This document shows, in pieces, positions 16,390-25,355 of a stretch of 64,000 bases of DNA; within the stretch, counting starts at the first letter, position 1, and each line of letters starts with the position of its first letter. The position numbers and the translations under genes were made by a program. The notes beneath the pieces were generated by a model that was not told the DNA's origin, searched no databases, and saw nothing but the letters and a program-made list of their open reading frames with translations. The DNA is from Bacillus thermotolerans (GTDB lineage: Bacteria; Bacillota; Bacilli; Bacillales; Domibacillaceae). The DNA lies in contig NZ_JWJE02000012.1 in the NCBI RefSeq assembly GCF_000812025.2, positions 1-64,000 of the forward strand. Reading direction: 5' to 3'.

Positions 16390-18584
16390 TACTCTTCCAC
16401 TTCCTCGTAGCCTAGGTTCTGATAAATGACTTCTAGAATTTTCTGTGCAGAAACCGGGATAACCGTTCCAGGTCCAAAAATAGCAGCTACACCCGCATTT
16501 CGCAGAAACTCGTAATCTTGAGCAGGAATAACTCCGCCAGCAAAGACAACGATATCCTCTCTTCCCAGCTTCTTCAGCTCTTCGATCAAGGCTGGAAGCA
16601 ATGTCTTGTGACCGGCTGCAAGTGAGCTGACACCGATGGCGTGGACATCGTTCTCAACTGCCTGGCGTGCAGTCTCTTCCGGTGTTTGGAACAGCGGGCC
16701 GATATCTACGTCAAAGCCCAAATCGGCGTAGGCAGTAGCCACTACTTTAACTCCCCGGTCATGGCCATCTTGCCCCATTTTAGCCATTAGCAAGCGAGGA
16801 CGGCGTCCCTCCTGTTCGCTGAATTCAGCTGTCATTTGTTTGACCTCTTGAATCTCTTCCTCGTTGGAGAAGTGAGAGCTGTACACGCCGCTCACAGAAC
16901 GAATAACGGCTTTATGTCTGCCGCTTACAGTTTCAACGGCATCGGAAATCTCCCCAAGTGTCGCTCTTTCTCTTGCTGCATTTACCGCAAGAGCAAGGAG
17001 GTTGCCTTCTCCTGTTTCCGCAGCTTTTGTAATTTCGCTAAGCGCTGCCTTGACGTTTTCTTCATTTCGAGAAGCTTTCATCTGTTCCAAGCGCTCAATC
17101 TGCTTTAAGCGAACAGCCGTGTTATCGATATTCAGAATATCAATTGGTTCTTCCTTCTCAAGGCGGTAACGATTTACCCCAATAATAGTCTCTTTGCCAG
17201 AATCAATCTGTGCCTGACGTCTAGTTGCCGCCTCTTCAATGCGCATTTTAGGAAGGCCGGTTTCAATTGCTTTAGTCATGCCTCCAAGCGACTCAATCTC
17301 TTCAATGTGCTCCCATGCACGCTCCATTAGCTCATTTGTCAATGTTTCTACGTAATAAGAGCCTGCCCATGGGTCAATCACGTTTGTAACGCCTGTCTCT
17401 TCCTGTAAGTACAGCTGGGTATTGCGTGCGATACGCGCAGAGAAATCCGTCGGTAAAGCAATCGCCTCATCCAGCGCATTTGTATGAAGAGACTGTGTGT
17501 GTCCCATCGCCGCTGCATGCGCTTCAATCAATGTACGAGTTACATTGTTAAATGGATCTTGCTCCGTTAAGCTCCAGCCGGACGTTTGGGAATGCGTACG
17601 TAAAGCCATAGACTTTGTATTCTTCGGTTCAAAAGACTTCATAAGCTGTGCCCAGATACGACGCCCTGCTCTCATCTTCGCTACTTCCATAAAATAGTTC
17701 ATGCCGATTGCCCAGAAGAAAGATAAACGCGGCGCAAAGGAATCAATGTCAATACCGGCTTTTAAACCAGTACGTACATACTCCAAGCCATCTGCAAGCG
17801 TGTAAGCCAGCTCCAAGTCTGCCGGCGCTCCCGCCTCCTGCATATGGTAGCCCGAAATACTGATGCTGTTAAACCTCGGCATATTTTGAGAAGTGTATTC
17901 AAAAATATCAGCGATAATGCGCATAGATACTTCCGGCGGGTAAATATACGTATTGCGCACCATGTATTCTTTCAAGATATCGTTTTGGATTGTGCCGGCA
18001 AGCTTCTCCGGAGAAACCCCCTGCTCTTCCGCTGTGACAATGTAAAAAGCCATAACCGGCAGCACGGCGCCGTTCATCGTCATTGATACAGACATTTGAT
18101 CAAGTGGAATGCCGTCGAATAAAATCTTCATGTCTTCCACAGAATCAATTGCTACCCCTGCTTTTCCTACGTCTCCTACTACACGCGGATGATCGGAATC
18201 ATAGCCGCGGTGAGTCGGCAGGTCAAAGGCAACTGACAGTCCCTTCTGGCCCATTGCTAAATTCCGCCGGTAAAACGCATTACTTTCCTCTGCTGTAGAG
18301 AACCCTGCATATTGACGAACTGTCCATGGACGGTTTACGTACATCGTCGGGTAAGGGCCCCGCGTATACGGAGGCACACCTGGAAGATCCTGCAGATGCT
18401 CTAAATCTGCTGTATCTTCTTTTGTATAAAGAGGCTGCAGCTGAATGTTTTCATTCGTCTCAAATGACAGCTTCTCATAGGATTCTTTCACTGTCTCCTC
18501 TACAGACTTCTTCCACTCCTGCAGTGTCTCATTTTTCTTTTCCGTACGCTCGGGAGTGAACTGCTTGAAATTCGGTTTACTCAT
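16389..18584 (-). CDS. mutB: Methylmalonyl-CoA mutase large (catalytic) subunit
   Basis: Adenosylcobalamin-dependent isomerase that converts (R)-methylmalonyl-CoA to succinyl-CoA, 731 residues. The N-terminal TIM barrel has the [17 protein letters not shown] substrate loop. The C-terminal B12 domain carries DGHDRG at 606-611, with His608 as the lower cobalt ligand, then GxSxL and GG motifs. An upstream in-frame ATG at 18611 lacks a ribosome binding site. AAGGAGAG precedes the ATG at 18584, which overlaps the mutA stop by eight bases. It works as a heterodimer with MutA. Confidence 0.95.
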   Translation of the reverse strand: MSKPNFKQFTPERTEKKNETLQEWKKSVEETVKESYEKLSFETNENIQLQPLYTKEDTADLEHLQDLPGVPPYTRGPYPTMYVNRPWTVRQYAGFSTAEESNAFYRRNLAMGQKGLSVAFDLPTHRGYDSDHPRVVGDVGKAGVAIDSVEDMKILFDGIPLDQMSVSMTMNGAVLPVMAFYIVTAEEQGVSPEKLAGTIQNDILKEYMVRNTYIYPPEVSMRIIADIFEYTSQNMPRFNSISISGYHMQEAGAPADLELAYTLADGLEYVRTGLKAGIDIDSFAPRLSFFWAIGMNYFMEVAKMRAGRRIWAQLMKSFEPKNTKSMALRTHSQTSGWSLTEQDPFNNVTRTLIEAHAAAMGHTQSLHTNALDEAIALPTDFSARIARNTQLYLQEETGVTNVIDPWAGSYYVETLTNELMERAWEHIEEIESLGGMTKAIETGLPKMRIEEAATRRQAQIDSGKETIIGVNRYRLEKEEPIDILNIDNTAVRLKQIERLEQMKASRNEENVKAALSEITKAAETGEGNLLALAVNAARERATLGEISDAVETVSGRHKAVIRSVSGVYSSHFSNEEEIQEVKQMTAEFSEQEGRRPRLLMAKMGQDGHDRGVKVVATAYADLGFDVDIGPLFQTPEETARQAVENDVHAIGVSSLAAGHKTLLPALIEELKKLGREDIVVFAGGVIPAQDYEFLRNAGVAAIFGPGTVIPVSAQKILEVIYQNLGYEEVEE

Positions 18585-20514
18585 GTGCTGACTCTCCTTC
18601 CAAAAGATCAAGCAAATTAGCTAGCTTTTCTAAAATGTTCTGTCCGGCATAAATAGAGCCATTTAATCCTGATTGAGTCCAAGCCGATTGCGCTTCCTCA
18701 GGTAAGCGGCCTGCAAGGTCTACTGTCACGTTCTCTTTTGATTGCTTGATCGCTTCTGCAAGCTGCGGGCCGAATTGTTCATACGAGGCATCGGCGCCGC
18801 AAATGCAGTAATAAGGAAGGCTGCTGTCTTTCACAAATTGAACGGCTTCCTCTACCGTATGACACTCACCGCTTGTCTTTGCTGAAATGCCGCCAACCGC
18901 CAGCATACCGGTAACAAAATCTGCACGCGGCTTGAAATCCTTTAATTTTCCGAGACAGATCAGACCGGCCGCTACATCCTTCCCATCCGCACGAAGCGCT
19001 TCCGCTCTTGCACGCAGTCTTTCATAAGGCTCAGCCAGCCGCTCGGCTTTAACAGGAATGATTTCAGCTCCGCTATCCTGCACGTGGAGCTCCGCTGCAG
19101 ATACGTCACCCTCTACAGATTGAATCACTTCATCAAAGGAAGAGACGGACTTGCTAGCCAGCAGGACTTCAGGCACTGGTGCTGATGTTGGAGCAGGTTC
19201 ATTGATATCAGCATACACATTTGTACCGATCATCGATTTTTTGCGAAGAGCTAAATCTGTTTTTCTCTTCTCTAGTACAGCTGCTAGTTCTTTTTGAAGA
19301 ACTCCGTCTTTCAGTACAGCAAGAATGCCTCCTGCCTCCTCGATATCCGTGAAATAGCCCCACGCTTTTTGACTGAGCTCTGATGTTAAGGTTTCTATGT
19401 AATACGATCCGCCTGCTGGGTCAATCACTTTATCTACATGTGATTCATTTTGCAGAATCAACGGGATGTTTCTCGCAATCCGCTCACCAAGCGGGGATGG
19501 CTGTCCATTTACCTGGTCAAATGAAGTCACTTGCAGGAACTCCACTCCACCCAGCAATGCAGAGAATGCTTCACTTCCCGTGCGCAGTATATTTACATGA
19601 CGGTCCAGCCGGGATAGAGTAAAAGCGGAAGTTTCAGCCCCAACAGTGACTTTGACGCTGTCCCCTGCCAGCCCGTATGCTTCACATAAAGCGGTCCATG
19701 CTTTGCGGAATGCGCGCAACTTCGCTAGTTCCATAAAGAACTGAGAACCGATCGCGAAGTGAATATGCATCTTCTCTACTATTTCAGCTGGCGTCCATCC
19801 CTCTTCTTTAAAGAGCTCGATATAAAATACCGCTTCCGCCAGAGCAATAGAGATTTCCTGATAAGCATTCGCTCCTGCTGCCTGATACGGTGCTGTATCG
19901 ATACGAATGGTTTTTAATTGAGGAAGCGCTTCTTTCATTTGGCTGATTGCTTCTATGTATAAGTTAAGTATATTTTTATCCGGCACTAATCCTTTTTGGG
20001 CGTATAATGATACGATATCCGTGCCGGCAGCTCCGCTGACCTTTTGTTCTCTCTTCTTCAATAAAAAGGCAGCAAAAGCTAGAAAATGGTCTTTCATGTC
20101 TATGTATAATGGCTGTTCATCTAATGGCAATTCTGAGAAATCACCATACGTCATACGGGCGGATACTTCCCCGCTAAATGATAAGGCTGTCTGTCCTGCT
20201 TTCATCGCCGTGGAGATTTTCTCCTGCAGCTGAGCTGGCGAATCTGCTGTTAGGGAATGGGCATTTCTCCAAGGCTTTTCCATATAACCGCCTTTTAAAA
20301 AGCCTCTCCTATAATCTGGTTCCCCTGGATACTGTGCAGCATCGCCGTCTTCTACATCCTCCGCACGGTAAAGCGGTTTCAAAGAGATCTCCTCATATGT
20401 AGCCGTATGAAGCGCTTCGAGCGGCTTTCCTTTTAAGGAAGCTTCAGCTGTCTTCTTCCACTCTTCCAAACTGACCTTGGAAAACGGCTGTTTTTTCATT
20501 TCTTGAACTTCCAT
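18577..20514 (-). CDS. mutA: Methylmalonyl-CoA mutase small subunit
   Basis: Structural partner of MutB, 645 residues. It has the same two-domain plan, a barrel (about 40-440) and a degenerate B12-type fold (about 520-635). The DxHxxG cobalamin motif is absent and the active-site residues are lost, as expected for the non-catalytic subunit. GGAGGAGAG precedes the ATG. It is the first gene of the operon, has its own promoter upstream, and overlaps mutB by eight bases. Confidence 0.93.
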   Translation of the reverse strand: MEVQEMKKQPFSKVSLEEWKKTAEASLKGKPLEALHTATYEEISLKPLYRAEDVEDGDAAQYPGEPDYRRGFLKGGYMEKPWRNAHSLTADSPAQLQEKISTAMKAGQTALSFSGEVSARMTYGDFSELPLDEQPLYIDMKDHFLAFAAFLLKKREQKVSGAAGTDIVSLYAQKGLVPDKNILNLYIEAISQMKEALPQLKTIRIDTAPYQAAGANAYQEISIALAEAVFYIELFKEEGWTPAEIVEKMHIHFAIGSQFFMELAKLRAFRKAWTALCEAYGLAGDSVKVTVGAETSAFTLSRLDRHVNILRTGSEAFSALLGGVEFLQVTSFDQVNGQPSPLGERIARNIPLILQNESHVDKVIDPAGGSYYIETLTSELSQKAWGYFTDIEEAGGILAVLKDGVLQKELAAVLEKRKTDLALRKKSMIGTNVYADINEPAPTSAPVPEVLLASKSVSSFDEVIQSVEGDVSAAELHVQDSGAEIIPVKAERLAEPYERLRARAEALRADGKDVAAGLICLGKLKDFKPRADFVTGMLAVGGISAKTSGECHTVEEAVQFVKDSSLPYYCICGADASYEQFGPQLAEAIKQSKENVTVDLAGRLPEEAQSAWTQSGLNGSIYAGQNILEKLANLLDLLEGESAHE

Positions 20515-20591
20515 GCACTCTCCTCCTTCATTTCTATTTCTAATTGAAGCCCGCGTGAAAAAGATTCTAAATTTTCTACCGGCTCATTTTT

Positions 20592-20620
20592 ATTTTATCT
20601 CAACCTTTTCTATCAATCAA
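20592..20620 (-). promoter_or_regulatory. Promoter of mutA-mutB-meaB
   Basis: Minus strand: TTGATT (20620-20615), 17-base spacer, TAAAAT (20597-20592), about 78 bases before mutA. No cobalamin riboswitch signature was seen between it and the gene. Confidence 0.55.
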
Positions 20621-20747
20621 TGACAACCTGACAGAAAGAATCGAACCTTCTCTCGTTCTCCTGCAGCCAGCCGTGAAAAAATTCCCATAACATGCTATGC
20701 TATCCTTACCTTCATTATTGAAGGAAACTGAATGGGGAGAGAATGAA

Positions 20748-21608
20748 ATGAAAAAAATCTTCGCATGGTTAGGAATCTTGTTTCTAAGCTTTGTGACGGC
20801 CGCACAAGCAGACAGCGCGGTTGGTGATGTGATCGTGACGCTTGGAGAAGATTTATCACCTGCACAAAAAGAACAGCTCTTAAGCGAGATGGGTGTACCT
20901 GATAACGTAACGACTGTTACCGTCTCGAATGCGGAAGAACATCAATATTTAGGAGAATATATACCAAAAGCGCAAATCGGTTCACGAGCGATTTCATCAA
21001 GCAAAATTACGATGGCAGAGCAGGGTTCCGGGTTAAACGTAGAAACGAATAACATTACCTGGGTATCTAAAGGGATGTATACAAATGCATTATCAACTGC
21101 CGGCGTAAAAGATGCTGAGATTTACATCACAGCTCCTTTCGAGGTATCCGGTACAGCTGCTTTAACTGGTTTGATTAAAGCGTATGAAACCTCTACAGGT
21201 GAAAATATTCCGGAGGAACAAAAGCAAGTAGCAAACGAAGAAATGGTAACAACAGCTAAGCTTGGAGATGAAATAGGAGAACAGGAGGCCACCCAGCTTA
21301 TTGAGCGTATCAAGGAAGAAGTGGCTCAGCAAAACCCACAGACCATCCAGGATATTAAGGTAATTATTAACAATGTATCTAATGAGTTAAATATCCAGCT
21401 GACTGACGAACAAACGAATCAACTGTCTGAACTATTTAATAAGATGAAAGAGCTAAATATTGACTGGGAACAGGTAAACAGCCAAATTGATCAGGCAAAA
21501 GAGAAATGGAACGAGTTCAAGAACTCTGAAGAAGGAAAAAGCATTTTACAGTCCATCATTGACTTCCTGCAGTCCATCGTTGACTCCATTGCAGGATTGT
21601 TTAAATAA
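20748..21608 (+). CDS. Secreted DUF1002 family protein (YpuA-like)
   Basis: A 286-residue exported protein. It has a Lys-Lys N-terminus, a hydrophobic core (IFAWLGILFLSFVTA) and a likely AQA cleavage site near residue 20. The domain that follows (VIVTLGEDLSPAQKEQLL, YITAPFEVSGTAALTGLIKAYE) matches DUF1002 as seen in B. subtilis YpuA, function unknown. The C-terminal ~90 residues are helical, Gln/Glu-rich and could form a coiled coil. An upstream in-frame ATG at 20697 lacks a ribosome binding site; GGGGAGAG supports 20748. Confidence 0.78.
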   Translation: MKKIFAWLGILFLSFVTAAQADSAVGDVIVTLGEDLSPAQKEQLLSEMGVPDNVTTVTVSNAEEHQYLGEYIPKAQIGSRAISSSKITMAEQGSGLNVETNNITWVSKGMYTNALSTAGVKDAEIYITAPFEVSGTAALTGLIKAYETSTGENIPEEQKQVANEEMVTTAKLGDEIGEQEATQLIERIKEEVAQQNPQTIQDIKVIINNVSNELNIQLTDEQTNQLSELFNKMKELNIDWEQVNSQIDQAKEKWNEFKNSEEGKSILQSIIDFLQSIVDSIAGLFK

Positions 21609-21611
21609 GAG

Positions 21612-21648
21612 AAAAGGGCTCGGAATGGTCTCATTCCGGACCCTTTTT
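21612..21648 (+). terminator. Terminator after the DUF1002 gene
   Basis: Imperfect hairpin: AAAAGGG/CCCTTTTT and CGGAATG/CATTCCG arms between 21612 and 21648, ending in TTTTT. The frame of the transposase remnant on the other strand ends inside it. Confidence 0.7.
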
Positions 21649-21780
21649 CGGCTTTTTACTAGTGTTGACCCTATTTATAAAAAAGACTGGACCTTGCCAA
21701 GTCCAGTTGGCCATTTTCTTAAGATTCATGGCAGCAAAAGTAAGTATCGCCTGCATGGACTATTTTTTAAGTCTCCTTAG
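21631..21780 (-). pseudogene. Transposase C-terminal remnant
   Basis: On the minus strand, about 40 codons read MQAILTFAAMNLKKMANWTW, then a short tail to TGA at 21633-21631. The IxTFAAMNLKKxAxWxW block is, as I recall, the C-terminus of IS1182/IS4-like transposases common in Bacillaceae. A TAG lies two codons before this block, and nothing upstream continues the protein. It is therefore a relic. It differs from the transposase at 1-462. Confidence 0.6.
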
Positions 21781-21797
21781 TGAACTTAATTACTCTT

Positions 21798-21925
21798 GTT
21801 GATTGGAATGGAAGACGCGCAGACTCCTGCGGGATCAGCGGGACAGGTGAGACCCCGCAAAGCGCAGCTTGAGGAGGCTCACCGCCCGCCCCGCGGAAAG
21901 CGAAGCGTCTGGAGTGGAAATCAAC
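21798..21925. repeat. GC-rich interspersed repeat of Bacillaceae type
   Basis: About 128 bases bounded by GTTGATT (21798-21804) and AATCAAC (21919-21925), with GACGC/GCGTC just inside. Inner pairings include GCGGG (21838-21842) with CCCGC (21854-21858), and the alternative GGTGAG (21846-21851) with CTCACC (21878-21883). It is far more GC-rich than its surroundings and has no reading frame worth noting. I recall very similar elements scattered between genes in many Bacillaceae; copy number here cannot be tested. Confidence 0.6.
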
Positions 21926-21951
21926 ACGCTTACAGGCAAAAATAAAAAGAC

Positions 21952-21985
21952 TGTAGACGCTCGATTTCCATCGAGTTTGTCTACA
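21952..21985. repeat. Nested perfect hairpin next to the repeat
   Basis: Outer arms TGTAGAC (21952-21958) and GTCTACA (21979-21985). Inner arms CTCGAT (21960-21965) and ATCGAG (21970-21975). It sits between the GC-rich repeat and a terminator, and may be part of the same mobile relic. Confidence 0.5.
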
Positions 21986-21989
21986 AACT

Positions 21990-22020
21990 AAGGCTGCCAC
22001 TCATCAAGTGGCAGCCTTTT
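21990..22020. terminator. Terminator-like hairpin before the araC-type gene
   Basis: Arms AAGGCTGCCACT (21990-22001) and AGTGGCAGCCTT (22007-22018), followed by TT. It ends any plus-strand transcript arriving from the repeat region, 75 bases before the regulator start. Confidence 0.65.
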
Positions 22021-22094
22021 CCTATAAGATAGCAAAAAAAGTCAAGAATTCGTTTTCTTCTTCCTTTATGATTTTATTAAAGGGGGGCTTAACG

Positions 22095-22985
22095 ATGAAT
22101 GATCCATCTTTTTTACAAAGTACACTCGAGTTCATTGAAGAACATCTAACAGAAAAGTTACCATTGAGCAGGCTGGCGGGTCACGCCGGCTTCTCCGCTT
22201 ACCACTTCCATCGTGTCTTCCAAAAGGAAGCAGGAATGACAGCGGCGGATTACATTCGTTCCAGGCGGCTGGCGCTTGCTTCTGCCTTGCTTCTCTATTC
22301 AGAAGAATCAATCATGGATATTGCTTTAGAGCTCCATTTCAGCTCCCAGGAATCCTTTACGCGCGCCTTCAAAAAAGTATACCGGCTTCCCCCTGGAAAG
22401 TATCGAAAGCTAATGACTAACATGTTAACAAATGAAGGAGGAGATCTTATGACAAATCAGCAGACGAATGGATGGTTCCTCAGCGGCAGTCATCCGTTCC
22501 ATTATGAGATGGGTACAGATACAAAGGTAGTTCATCAAGGGCGCTGTTCGGGCTACTTAAAGTCAAAAACCGTTCAGGATGAAGGAACCTTTGCAACAAT
22601 GATGCAGCAGTTTAAATCAGAAAAATACAAGGGAAAACGCGTAAAGCTTTCTGCTTTTTTAAAGACTGAGAATGCAGCTCATTTTGCCGGTATGTGGATG
22701 AGAGTGGATGATGCAGCAGGAGATATGCTTCAATTCGATAACATGAGTAACCGGCCGCTGTCAGGAACAATGAATTGGAATAAGCACTCCATTGTCCTTG
22801 ATGTTCCTCAACACAGTGCCGCCATCTCTTTTGGGGTTCTACTTTCCGGACAAGGACAAATCTGGGCCGACGGCTTTGCATTTGAAGAGGTTGACCAGAC
22901 GGTGCCTGTTACACATTTAGAGACCGAGGGTGTGCTGAATGATGAACCCGTTAATTTATCCTTCGAAGAAGGTCTCAGCCTTTAA
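22095..22985 (+). CDS. AraC-family regulator with C-terminal jelly-roll-like domain
   Basis: A 296-residue protein. Residues about 5-105 hold the two helix-turn-helix units of AraC/XylS proteins (LSRLAGHAGFSAYHFHRVFQ and IMDIALELHFSSQESFTRAF). The other ~170 residues do not look like an effector-binding domain of the usual classes. Motifs such as KGKRVKLSAFLKT, AGMWMRVD and GQIWADGFAFE suggest a beta-sandwich, carbohydrate-binding-like module. The DNA-binding part is at the N-terminus, the reverse of AraC itself. AGGGGGG precedes the ATG at 22095. Targets unknown. Confidence 0.8.
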   Translation: MNDPSFLQSTLEFIEEHLTEKLPLSRLAGHAGFSAYHFHRVFQKEAGMTAADYIRSRRLALASALLLYSEESIMDIALELHFSSQESFTRAFKKVYRLPPGKYRKLMTNMLTNEGGDLMTNQQTNGWFLSGSHPFHYEMGTDTKVVHQGRCSGYLKSKTVQDEGTFATMMQQFKSEKYKGKRVKLSAFLKTENAAHFAGMWMRVDDAAGDMLQFDNMSNRPLSGTMNWNKHSIVLDVPQHSAAISFGVLLSGQGQIWADGFAFEEVDQTVPVTHLETEGVLNDEPVNLSFEEGLSL

Positions 22986-23005
22986 AGAAACTGAGAACAT
23001 AAATG

Positions 23006-23036
23006 AAGCTGACCTGAACAGAAGCGGTCAGCTTTT
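23006..23036. terminator. Bidirectional terminator (AraC-type gene / bkdB)
   Basis: AAGCTGACC (23006-23014) pairs with GGTCAGCTT (23026-23034), followed by TTC. It stands between the convergent regulator gene and the end of the bkd operon at 23041. Confidence 0.7.
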
Positions 23037-23040
23037 CATA

Positions 23041-24327
23041 TTAGTAGACAGATGTGTCCTCAGAAATATTCTCTAGAATCTCCTTCACCCGCTGTAAAAA
23101 GCGGCCGCAAATTAGTCCATCCAGCACCCGGTGATCCATAGACAGGCAAACATTGACCATATCCCGGACAGCAATCATGCCATTCGCCATGACAACCGGC
23201 CGCTTGACAATGGTTTCGATTTGCAAAATAGCCGCCTGTGGATAATTGATGATGCCCATTGACTGGACAGAACCGAATGCACCGGTATTATTGACAGTGA
23301 AGGTGCCTCCTTGTATGTCCTCTGCCTTCAAATTGCCTGAACGAGCTTTCTCTGCCAAGTCATAAATTTCCCGCGCAATACCCTTGATCGACTTTTCATC
23401 CGCATGCTTAATAACCGGAACAAATAAAGCCTCCTCGGCAGCTACCGCTATCGACAAGTGAATGTCCTTCTTTTGAATAATGGAGTCTCCTGCCCACATG
23501 GCATTGATTTGCGGATATTCCTTCAATGCTTGAGCGACTGCTTTCACAAAGAAAGCAAAGTAGGTTAACGGAAAGCCTTCTTTTTTCTTAAACTCCTCCT
23601 TCAATGCATTTCGGCGAGCAACTAATCCCGTGACATCTACTTCCGCCATCATCCATGCATGCGGTATTTCCTGCTTGGATTGTACCATGTTATTCGCAAT
23701 CGTTCTGCGCAGACCCGTGACCGGGATGACTTCGTCTCCTGGCGCAGGTGAGGCAGAAGGCTTTTTCTGCTGCCTCTTTGGAAATGGAGCGCTGGCAGCA
23801 GAAGCTGCTGCTTCCTCTTCAGGCTGTACAGTCATTTGCTGTACCGGTGCGGCTTGCTTCTTCGGCAGACCGCCGGATTCGATCGCCTCCATCACATCTT
23901 TACGGGTAATCCGCCCGCCTCGTCCTGATCCGCTCATTTGTGTTAAATCAATGTTATGCTCGCGTGCCAGCTTTCTTACAGCTGGAGAATAACGGATTTT
24001 ACTCTGTTTCCCTGCCTTTTCCGTTTCTGATGGAACCGTCTGTTCCTGTATATCTGGTGCACCTGCCCTCTCTTCCGAATCCGCTTCTTCAACTTCCATA
24101 AGACAAATAACCTCTCCTACTCCGAGCGTATCCCCTTCCTGAGCGATTAATTCTTTCATTATACCGGTGAAGGAAGAAGGCACCTCTGCATTAACTTTGT
24201 CTGTCATCACTTCAGCAATCGGCTCATATTTCTTTACATGTGCACCTGCTTCTACGAGCCATTTGCTAATCGTTCCCTCTGTAACGCTTTCACCCAGCTG
24301 GGGCATGGTTACTTGTTTAATGGCCAC
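23041..24327 (-). CDS. bkdB: Branched-chain 2-oxoacid dehydrogenase E2 (dihydrolipoyl acyltransferase)
   Basis: Core of the BKD complex. It transfers branched acyl groups from lipoate to CoA. One lipoyl domain lies at 1-80 with Lys44 (TDKVNAE) as the lipoylation site. An E3/E1-binding domain is at about 112-147, preceded and followed by Pro/Ala/Glu-rich linkers. The catalytic domain ends with DHRVLDG, His399 and Asp403 being the active residues. It starts at GTG 24327, six bases after AAAGGAGG. Length 428. Last gene of the operon. Confidence 0.94.
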   Translation of the reverse strand: MAIKQVTMPQLGESVTEGTISKWLVEAGAHVKKYEPIAEVMTDKVNAEVPSSFTGIMKELIAQEGDTLGVGEVICLMEVEEADSEERAGAPDIQEQTVPSETEKAGKQSKIRYSPAVRKLAREHNIDLTQMSGSGRGGRITRKDVMEAIESGGLPKKQAAPVQQMTVQPEEEAAASAASAPFPKRQQKKPSASPAPGDEVIPVTGLRRTIANNMVQSKQEIPHAWMMAEVDVTGLVARRNALKEEFKKKEGFPLTYFAFFVKAVAQALKEYPQINAMWAGDSIIQKKDIHLSIAVAAEEALFVPVIKHADEKSIKGIAREIYDLAEKARSGNLKAEDIQGGTFTVNNTGAFGSVQSMGIINYPQAAILQIETIVKRPVVMANGMIAVRDMVNVCLSMDHRVLDGLICGRFLQRVKEILENISEDTSVY

Positions 24328-24354
24328 AAATATCCTCCTTTCTGTCCCTTCCCA

Positions 24355-25338
24355 TCAAAATTCCGCTAATTCGCGCATGGCCTTCTCTACTTTATCCGGG
24401 TTTACCATGAAGAACTTTTCCATCGTCGGTGAATAAGGCATCGCTGGTACGTCAGGTCCGGCCAGTCTCTTAATAGGTGCATCCAGATCGAATAAACAAT
24501 GTTCGGCAATAATGGCTGAAACCTCGCTCATGATGCTTCCTTCTTTATTATCTTCTGTTATTAAAAGAACTTTGCCTGTTTTCTTCACTGCTTCACAAAC
24601 CGCTTCTTTATCCAGCGGGTATACCGTGCGCAAATCTAGCACTTCTGTTTCAATTCCGTCCTTTGCGAGCCTTTCTGCCGCCTGCAAGGCAAAATGGACA
24701 CACAACCCGTACGTAATCACTGTAATGTCCTCACCTTTTCGTTTTACATCTGCCCGGCCGATTGGAAGCACGTAATCGCCATCCGGCACTTCTCCTTTAA
24801 TGAGACGGTAAGCCCGCTTATGTTCGAAAAATAATACCGGATCGTCATCCCGGATCGCTGCCTTCAGCAATCCCTTCGCATCATAAGGAGTAGAAGGCAT
24901 GACAATTTTCAACCCCGGCTGGTTGGCAAAAACCGCTTCTACCGATTGTGAATGATACAATGCGCCGTGTATTCCTCCGCCATACGGTGCCCGAATAACG
25001 ATCGGACAGTTCCAGTCGTTATTTGAGCGGTAGCGTATACGCGCTGCTTCTGAAATAATCTGATTTACCGCCGGCATGATGAAATCTGCGAATTGCATCT
25101 CTGCAATCGGACGCATACCATACATGGCTGCTCCAATGCCCACACCTGCTATCGCTGACTCTGCAAGCGGGGTATCAATAACCCTTGCCTCGCCGAACTG
25201 ATCATACAGCCCTTGCGTTGCTTTAAACACTCCGCCTTTTTTGCCCACATCTTCTCCGAGCACAAAAACCTTCGAGTCCCTTTCCATTTCCTCTCGCATG
25301 GCCATTGTAATGGCATTAATATAAGAAACAACCGGCAC
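24355..25338 (-). CDS. bkdAB: Branched-chain 2-oxoacid dehydrogenase E1 beta
   Basis: Beta subunit (327 residues) of the thiamine-diphosphate E1 component, which decarboxylates the 2-oxoacids from Leu, Ile and Val. The N-terminal block has the conserved EDVGKKGGVFKAT and the TPP-contacting EMQFADF region. The C-terminal transketolase-like domain has YGLCVHFALQAAE. GTG at 25338 is the start, after GGAGGAG. It lies 18 bases after bkdAA and 28 before bkdB. Confidence 0.94.
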   Translation of the reverse strand: MPVVSYINAITMAMREEMERDSKVFVLGEDVGKKGGVFKATQGLYDQFGEARVIDTPLAESAIAGVGIGAAMYGMRPIAEMQFADFIMPAVNQIISEAARIRYRSNNDWNCPIVIRAPYGGGIHGALYHSQSVEAVFANQPGLKIVMPSTPYDAKGLLKAAIRDDDPVLFFEHKRAYRLIKGEVPDGDYVLPIGRADVKRKGEDITVITYGLCVHFALQAAERLAKDGIETEVLDLRTVYPLDKEAVCEAVKKTGKVLLITEDNKEGSIMSEVSAIIAEHCLFDLDAPIKRLAGPDVPAMPYSPTMEKFFMVNPDKVEKAMRELAEF

Positions 25339-25355
25339 TTCGTTCTCCTCCTCTC

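Noticed and set aside
18577-20514. MutA as a defective mutase because DxHxxG is missing
   Set aside because: Loss of the cobalamin motif is normal for the small subunit of the heterodimeric enzyme.
20515-20696. Cobalamin riboswitch before mutA
   Set aside because: Expected because the enzyme uses B12, but no B12-box-like pattern or suitable length of leader is seen; only a simple promoter.
21800-22020. CRISPR array or tRNA-like gene in the hairpin-rich gap
   Set aside because: There are no regularly spaced direct repeats, and no cloverleaf or T-arm sequence; hairpins are single and distinct.
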